From: Turritopsis dohrnii
Taxonomy: Eukaryota; Cnidaria; Hydrozoa; Anthoathecata; Oceaniidae
NCBI GenBank assembly: GCA_027922465.2
Contig: BQMF02000221.1
Location: forward strand, 558,001 to 622,000
Length of the DNA stretch: 64,000 nt
Direction of reading: 5' to 3'
Of the stretch, positions 57,535-64,000 are shown piece after piece. The first letter of the stretch is position 1, and every line of letters starts with the position of its first letter. Position numbers and translations under genes: made by a program. The notes beneath the pieces are model-generated. The model did no database searches. It saw only the letters and a program-made list of their open reading frames with translations, and had not been told where the DNA came from.

Positions 57535-60500
57535 ATGAGCAGTTACCAAAAAATCATTATTTCATCCATTGGAGAGTTTGGTCGGACGCAAATCCTAATT
57601 ACACTAGCAAGTACTGGCCCAAAATTTATCATTGCCTGTAGTATGGTCATGATGGGCTTTGCAGTAGCTCAACCAAACTGGTGGATATACCAAAATCAGT
57701 TTAACAGCACGAGTAAGTACTTTCATTCTTAAACTTTTTGATGAGCCAGCTTTGTGTTGAGCATGAAATTTCCTTTGAGTATATATAACAGACGTTTTCA
57801 CTAAAGACTGCTCTAGGATAAAGTTTCCGAAAGTTGTCTGATAAAAGCTACAAATAAACTAAACCTTACCCTCACCTACCCAAACAAACATAACAAGGCT
57901 TACAACACAAACATAGCTAGTTTATATGACCAGTATAGGCCTTTGAGCGTCGTATTCAATGTCGGTTTTAACAAAACATAATTCAATTTGATTTCAGGTA
58001 ACGTTACGTCATTCGTAAGGGCAGAGAAAACGTGTCCTGGCTCAACCAATCAAAGCGTTTCATTTGAAAGTAACATGTATACGATCGTGAGTGAGGTAAA
58101 TTTCAATAATTCGATGTAAAGAGAACCAGATTAAGGAGCACATTTATTTAGTTACTTTTTTAGATATTTGCTTATAATTCATTTAGGTAAAAGGGACCTA
58201 GGCTAACAAACAGATTTGAATAAATAAAAGACTGGTATCCCTGATAAAAATGTTTCATAGGTTCGATAGCTAACATAGAAAGTAACAAGAAGCTATAGTA
58301 ATTTTTTGTACTGTATAATCGTCCTTACAAGCAAGAGGACATCATCAGAGTGAAAATTTATTATACCCTATTCCCCCGCATATGAGCCCACCCTGTTTAA
58401 AAGCCCATTGCCTCATACCCGGACATAATACAAATAGTTTAAGCGACATTAGAAGCTTGAAATTCAGTTAGAACCAATATTTAACCTGAACACAAATAAT
58501 TTGTATAGGACGAACTGACAGAAGTTGTTAGCCGAGGTGAGATAAGTTTCTTGTCCTTTAATGACATATCTACATGGTACTTCTAAACCATTACCTCTTT
58601 TGTTTTGTCTTTTTCCATAGACAATAGCTCTCATTTAAAAAAAAAAATGATTTGTCTCGTTCATTTATTAAAAATATAGGCCCATGAGCTTTTATACGGG
58701 GAGCGTTTTTCAAAATTAAAAGTTCAAAAATCGGCAAAAATTCAGATAAAAGCCCATGGGCATATATGCGAGGGAATAGAGTACTAATAAAACCTTAAAA
58801 GATAAAAAGGTGCTATATGCATATAAAAGGTTCACTGGTTTAAACTGGTTCACTCAAAACTGAAAAAGGATTTGGAAAGAAACTTTTATCGTAGAAACCT
58901 GAAAGACAACCAATTATCAGAATGAAAAAAAAATTACTGACTACTTTTTATCAAAACCATATTTTTTATATGCGTAAGATGAACTTTTATTTTTACGACA
59001 AACAGCAATATGACAACAGAACAAAATTGTTAACACGAAAAGAAAGGAATCTATAAGGTGCGACTGTATATTTCTCCACCTAAGCCGAATTGCTGAAAAT
59101 GATTGTCGCAATTTGAAAGTGGCTGTCTTAAGTATATTTCTGCCATGTTCCGCCATGTTCCATTCTGCCCTTGATGAGATCTGTGCAGGATTTTATTAAA
59201 TTTGAATTCACACTAAAGACTGCTTACCTCAAAGGGCATGCGCATACTTACTAATAATAAATAAGAACGAAGAACTGTTAGTAACATAATGAGGTACAAC
59301 CTTAGATGGAAAATGAATGGCGCGTAAACTATAGTGACTAGGGTCAGTTGAATAAAAATGGACCCAAAAACACATCACAGCGTTCGTCAAAGCAGAAATA
59401 GGACAGTTCCATTGCGGGAAGAAGAAAATCTGGGGCTAGGCAATCTAAAATTTGGGAAGACACAAAAAAGTCAGTCTCGAACTCAGGGTTTTTGGGATAT
59501 CCGTACTTGGAAAAGGCAAAAAATTCCTAGACTCTAGGTTGTCAAAAGGTGTTTATTTACACGTTTTTCTCTTCATATCTCCATCTCTCACCTATACAAA
59601 TCTTTCTTATTTGGGGTTATTAAACACTTGTGTATAAAATATCCGTAAAAATTCCGGTGGAAGGGAAAATTGAAAGTGAGAATTACTTTTTGTTGTTTTA
59701 GTGGAATCTTGTATGCAACCGAGAATGGATAACGACAGCTATACTGACAAGTCAAATGACGGGGGTGCTGGTGGGAGCAGCGGTGATGGGGCAATTAGGT
59801 AACAATACGATTACCTTATATCTGGCGAAGTTTTGTTGCCAACTTTTTGCCAAAAACTGTTTCAGCATTTCAAATCTTTTTGAACGGAGTGATGAGAAAA
59901 CCTTGTTTCCAGATTGTTTTAGGACAGTATCGGTTCGGTGGAATATATTAGAGTAAATAACGTTGCATTCATAAGTTCTTCCTGGAGTCCTCCCAGGGAC
60001 TTTTCGTCTTTTTGATACAAGAAACATCAAAAAGGGAAAGAAGCCCTGGGAAAGAGATTCATTTACATCATCAGTGAAGTACTGTTGATTGATATGGTAA
60101 AGATCGTATATAAACAGTCTTTAAAGGTTGGTTTTCATTGATCCGGATCTTGACTAGATCGCTTTGGATCGGATCGAAATCCTGTCCGGTAAAGATTTCC
60201 AATTAAATAGAAATGCGAAGAACAGCGTCTAAATTTTCCAAGTAATTCTACTTTTGATAATTTTAAGAATGCAAAGAAGAACATGGCTATCTCCTTCATG
60301 ATTTTCTCCAACTCACGTGACAGAGTACTGATTGTTCATTGGATGATAAAAGCGAGCCATCAGTCTACAGATTGGAAAGAAACTTGAACTTTCTTCAACT
60401 TTATCGAAATCCGTTTTAAATCGGATCGATTAGATTTAGATGGACAAGTTCAAGATAAGGCGTATGCGTGGTTCGTAATCCGATCCAATCCGGTAGCCAA

Positions 60501-63500
60501 CCTGAACAAAGAATTTATTTCGAAAATTCGTCTGCTTTGCATTTAATAATTTTCTCCTGCTCTGTCGTAGGGGATTGGATCGGACGAAAGCCTACAATGA
60601 TTATTACGTACGCAATGGATCTGGTTTTTATTTTCACGCTGGGATTTTCTGTGAATTGGCAAATGATGATCGCCTGTGTATTTTGTCTTGGATTTGCCAT
60701 GGGAGGTTAGCATGCTTACAGAAACAAGCATTTCTTTATAAACTACTTTGGTCTGTAAATTCGAAAATGAAGCAAATTATTCTTCCTGCAAAAATTTATG
60801 TTGGTTCAACCGTTACATGTTTGTCTCCGTATTTCCGTATTGTGAATTTTTTCGATGATACAGATCTTTTGAATAGAGCTTTCCCGAACATTTAAGCACG
60901 GTGTTAATGCCTTGCTATCAAGTCTTGCCTCGCTTCTATACATTCTATTGTTTCACTTATTACATTTTCTTATTACTTAGTAATACGTATTTAATGTTTC
61001 CATTCCATAGTGGGATAATAAAAATAATAAGAAGAATAACACAATGTTTAAACAGAAATTAGGGAAAGGTCTATTCAACTACACAATAAAGCTAGCATTA
61101 CTTCAACGATTAAATTATGCCGATGCTGTTCCCAAACATTAGTTACTTTCCTAATGTCGGTTCTAATTGGGATTCTAATCCGTGTCTAATCTTATCCGGA
61201 AGCATTTAGGCTGAAGGACAACCTCGAGCCCAGGGGCCGACGTTATATTGAAAAGGAAAGGTCCTGGGTTCAATTAGTTGGGAAGATTGGTCAGTGGGAA
61301 AAATTGTCACTACGACGAAGAGCATTTTCATTGTGCTTATTTGCCTGTCTTTCCGTAGAAATGTACTCCTTTGCAGTGACTTTTCAACAATGTGTCCACC
61401 GATTAACATGAAGCAGTAGCATAAATGGTGAAATATTAGAGATACCTTCCATGTAATTATCAAATGAATATAGAAACATTTCATTCATCAATCAATAACA
61501 AAAAACAAAAATAAAACAAACAAACAAACAAATATTTATTTGTCTAAATTTATTTATGTACCTGTCTGAAGACAGAAAACCTGCAAATAAACATTTGTAT
61601 AATCGATAAGGGTCAATGACTTACAAAAAGAGTTCCAAAGATGAGTCCCAGTTCTCCTGTTAAAACAGAGACTGGTTAAAAACTCAACACAATTTTTTGT
61701 TCGTATCATATCGTATCAGCGTGACATTAAATACGTATCCAGTTGGTAAAGTTCTTAAAAAGTCACTGCGAAGGAATGCGTTTCTATAAAAATATACACA
61801 CTTTATCAATAAAAATGCTCTTCATCGCAATGACATTTCGACAATTTTGCCCACTTGGTATTTATCATTATTTATCATTATTTTCCATCTTGCAGGATGT
61901 CTGGTCCTTTACAATATATACATGCTGGAATTCATCGGAACCAAATGGAGATCTATTTGTGGCGTGCTGCCGTTTTGGGGACTGGGTTTGATGTTTTTCG
62001 GCGTTCTATTTAAATTTTTACCCAATTGGCGCCATCTTTGCATCACGACTGGAATAACAGGAATTCCAATGCTTATCTTGATGTGGTAAGGCTCATTCTT
62101 GATAATGGCGATCTTCTCTGTTCATCGAGCTTTGCTAATCACGTTATTGCGGAGATAACAGTAAAGTAAAGCAAAACGCTTGTGGCAATATGACATAAGA
62201 CTTCTTTGAGTGAGAGGTATCGCTTCGATATCCCAGTGTAGTTTTAAGTGCCAATGCCACCGAGTCAAACGTTTTCGATGTTGCTTTCTGTAGCATGTGA
62301 TAATCAGATTTATAGAGATCTCCTTTTTGTGTAGTCTTACGCCACGAAGCATCCGGTGGTTGTTTACCCACGGTAAATTTGAGGAAGGAAAAAAAGTAAT
62401 TCGTCAAATTGCGAAAAAGAACAGACTGCCAGAGCCAGACCTATCCGCCCTGGACAAAATGATCCAAACGGAATTGCTGAGCAAAGAAGACACAACCTAT
62501 AGCTACTTCTCCTTACTCAAGTTCAAAACAACACGAGGGAAGACTATAGTATTAGCGTTACAGTGGTAAGCATTTTTTTTGAAGAAAGAAACGCCCTCTT
62601 GTTGCCGAAGCTTCCTTATCATATACGCCCCCTCTCAAATACGCCCCCTTACCTTTTGAAGTAACAAATTTGTTACCTGCTGTTGGTGCGACTTTCCAGT
62701 TTGTATTGATAATGTTTAGAGAAGGAAACCACGGTCCAAGAGAAATCTCTTCGTTTATTAAGAACAACTTTCGAATAATTACTGAGAAGAAATGCAATGT
62801 TCATTGGCGTTATGGCGTTATGGCGATTGGCATGGCGTGACGTGCGTATTTTGCGAGCCTTTCTCTAGTTATGCTATAGTAATACTCCTCAACAGTGTGG
62901 TGTTTTTAAAATTTGTCCACTGGAAGTAGACCTATCCCGATATTCTGCTCGAACACTTACTTGTAAACAGTTCACTCGAGACATAGTAGAAACACTGTGA
63001 ATATTACTAATGTAATCAATATAAGACATTAGTAAACCAATAGAATACATAGTAACGAAGCTAGTAACATGGAGAAAAAATCGTGTCAGCAATTTTCTTG
63101 TGAGATAATCTCCAGGAGGAAGCCAATCATTTTTTACATTGTTTGAGCTCTTTGTTACTGATAAACAGCTCATTTCCCAATTGTTCTATTTCTACTGACA
63201 TCAGCATAGTGCAACCCTCAGCTCTACATATAATAGTTCATTATCTGTAAACCGAACCTTTGCAAAGTTTTTAAGTTAGTCAAGCAAATAGATAACAGCG
63301 ATGGTGTAGTGGTTAGTAGCTTTGAGTGCAACCGCTGCGACCCTTTTTCGAGTCCAGTTATGTCGTATCTCGATGTGGAGTATCCGATGCGCTTTAAAAG
63401 CAGTGTATCAGCACATTTGGGAGCCATCGACTGACTGCACACTGGCCTTCGGGCAAGTTAGAGCAATGTTATAAGTACCTCTGGGGGTAAGTCAACTAAT

Positions 63501-63872
63501 AGTTGCAAGTCGGCGGGCAGAAGAACCAACCACTTCGGATACAAACCCAAGGATTAAAAAGTCTCGGTTAGTTACTTACTTACTAACCCTATCGGCAAAA
63601 TCGACAAAAAGTCACTGCGATTGAGAGCACTTTTATTGAAATTGTGTGTATATTTCTATAGAAAGGCACTCCTTCGCAGAGATTTTTTAACAAATGTGCC
63701 GGCTGGGAAGTCAACATGTTCTTTCTATTCTATTAAGGTTTACCTGCTCGTTCGTATACTATGGGTTAACCCTGGGTGTAAGCCAACTTTCCGGTGATAT
63801 AACTATCAACATGGTGCTGATGGGACTCGGTGAAGTTCTCTGCATGGGAATGGCGTGGATATTATTCAAGTG
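57535..63872 (+). CDS. SLC22-like organic ion transporter, first seven coding exons (continues past right edge)
   Basis: Exons 57535-57712, 57998-58095, 59702-59798, 60571-60705, 61896-62085, 62335-62565 and 63738-63872 join in phase to 354 residues, ending mid-codon at a donor (TG|GTAGGT). Residues 9-16 read S-I-G-E-F-G-R-T, the typical SLC22 start, followed by TM1. A large extracellular loop carries N-x-S/T sites and Cys (about 55-92). Then come E-W-N-L-V-C (the loop end before TM2), G-D-W-I-G-R-K (the MFS motif between TM2 and TM3), TM3-TM6, and a cytoplasmic loop with P-R-S-I-R-W-L. TM7 starts with W-F-T-C-S-F-V-Y-Y-G. Most of the second transmembrane half lies outside the window. It should move organic cations or anions across the plasma membrane; the substrate cannot be told. 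Introns contain several MITEs. Confidence 0.87.
58367..58783. mobile_element. MITE in intron 2 of the transporter gene
   Basis: CTATTCCCCCGCATATGAGC at the left is the inverse of ATATGCGAGGGAATAG at the right. GGCTTTTA-type motifs pair further in. Confidence 0.65.
61288..61405. mobile_element. Foldback MITE family copy
   Basis: CACTACGACGAAGAGCATTT ... CGTAGAAATGTACTCCTTTG ... TTTTCAACAATGTGTCCACC; intron 4 of the transporter gene. Confidence 0.75.
61738..61862. mobile_element. Foldback MITE family copy (reverse orientation)
   Basis: GTCACTGCGAAGGAATGCGT ... AAAATGCTCTTCATCGCAAT ... TTTTGCCCACTTGG. It lies within 35 bases of the acceptor of exon 5 of the transporter gene. Confidence 0.8.
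63085..63245. repeat. Dispersed repeat, partner of 40310-40495
   Basis: Shared blocks include TTTTCTTGTGAGATAATCTC, TCCCAATTGTTCTATTTCT (as a variant) and CTGACATCAGCATAGTGCA, in the same orientation, with several substitutions and small indels. Confidence 0.85.
63290..63365 (+). repeat. tRNA-like sequence, possible SINE head
   Basis: AGCGATGGTGTAGTGGTTAG is a good A-box context and TTTTTCGAGTCC an imperfect B box, with a spacing that roughly suits a tRNA. The stems do not close well, so a decayed tRNA-derived SINE is more likely than a working tRNA. Confidence 0.4.
63588..63712. mobile_element. Foldback MITE family copy
   Basis: CGGCAAAATCGACAAAAAGT ... CACTGCGATTGAGAGCACTT ... CACTCCTTCGCAGAGATTTT. 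It ends about 25 bases before the acceptor of exon 7 of the transporter gene. Confidence 0.8.
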
Positions 63873-64000
63873 GTAGGTCGCAATCTCTCGGTCACCGTAA
63901 AATAATCAATACGACTCTTCTACTTTGCTTTGTGTGGTCATGCTGACATCAAAAAAGGGACAAGTGATTTTGCAATTGGAATATCCCTTACATTTGATGA

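Overview
This is a 64 kb piece of an animal genome, not a microbial one. It is AT-rich, has GT-AG introns that can be followed by phase, and is crowded with short inverted-repeat transposons, Helitron-like arrays and dead retroelements. The gene families present (an NLR receptor with Death and HEPN modules, a GAPR-1-like CAP protein, a beta-1,4-galactosyltransferase, an SLC22-like transporter, a PHD-tailed transposase) suit a cnidarian or another early-branching or invertebrate metazoan. The species cannot be settled from the sequence alone.

Layout: (1) 1-4708, minus strand: the 5' part of an unrecognised gene starting at 4708. One 180-nt phase-0 exon is tandemly amplified inside a 943-bp repeat that runs off the left edge. 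(2) 4.7-9.4 kb: foldback elements and a 192-bp tandem repeat. (3) 9.4-14.6 kb and 20.2-25.0 kb: two arrays of head-to-tail Helitron-like units, which share a 2.6-kb direct repeat that looks identical. Between them lies (4) 16.2-19.8 kb, minus strand: a complete three-exon HEPN-Death-NACHT-LRR receptor. (5) 25-29 kb: a TTAA-flanked MITE, a Penelope-type RT fragment and a short interstitial telomere-like tract. (6) 29.2-34.2 kb: a decayed DDE transposase split by a 2.9-kb element whose ends are dense in AAGACGT motifs. (7) 34.9-39.9 kb, minus strand: a complete five-exon beta-1,4-galactosyltransferase family gene. (8) 41.4-45.8 kb, plus strand: a complete seven-exon CAP protein gene. (9) 46.5-47.1 kb: the 3' end of a LINE RT. 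(10) 47.6-51.2 kb: a transposase gene flanked on both sides by ten copies of CTGTCGGACGGA-type motifs. (11) 52.2-52.5 kb: a possible small secreted Cys-containing peptide. (12) 52.6-57.5 kb: MITEs. (13) 57.5-64 kb, plus strand: the first seven coding exons of an SLC22-like transporter that continues past the right edge.

The host genes do not form a pathway. The receptor is a predicted cytosolic immune sensor, the galactosyltransferase is a Golgi enzyme, and the transporter is a plasma-membrane protein. The strongest leads are the tandem exon array, the HEPN-bearing NLR bracketed by long direct repeats, the Helitron-like concatemers with a covarying 3' hairpin, and the transposase with its array of terminal motifs. 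All exon models come from reading splice signals and phase; no transcript data were available.
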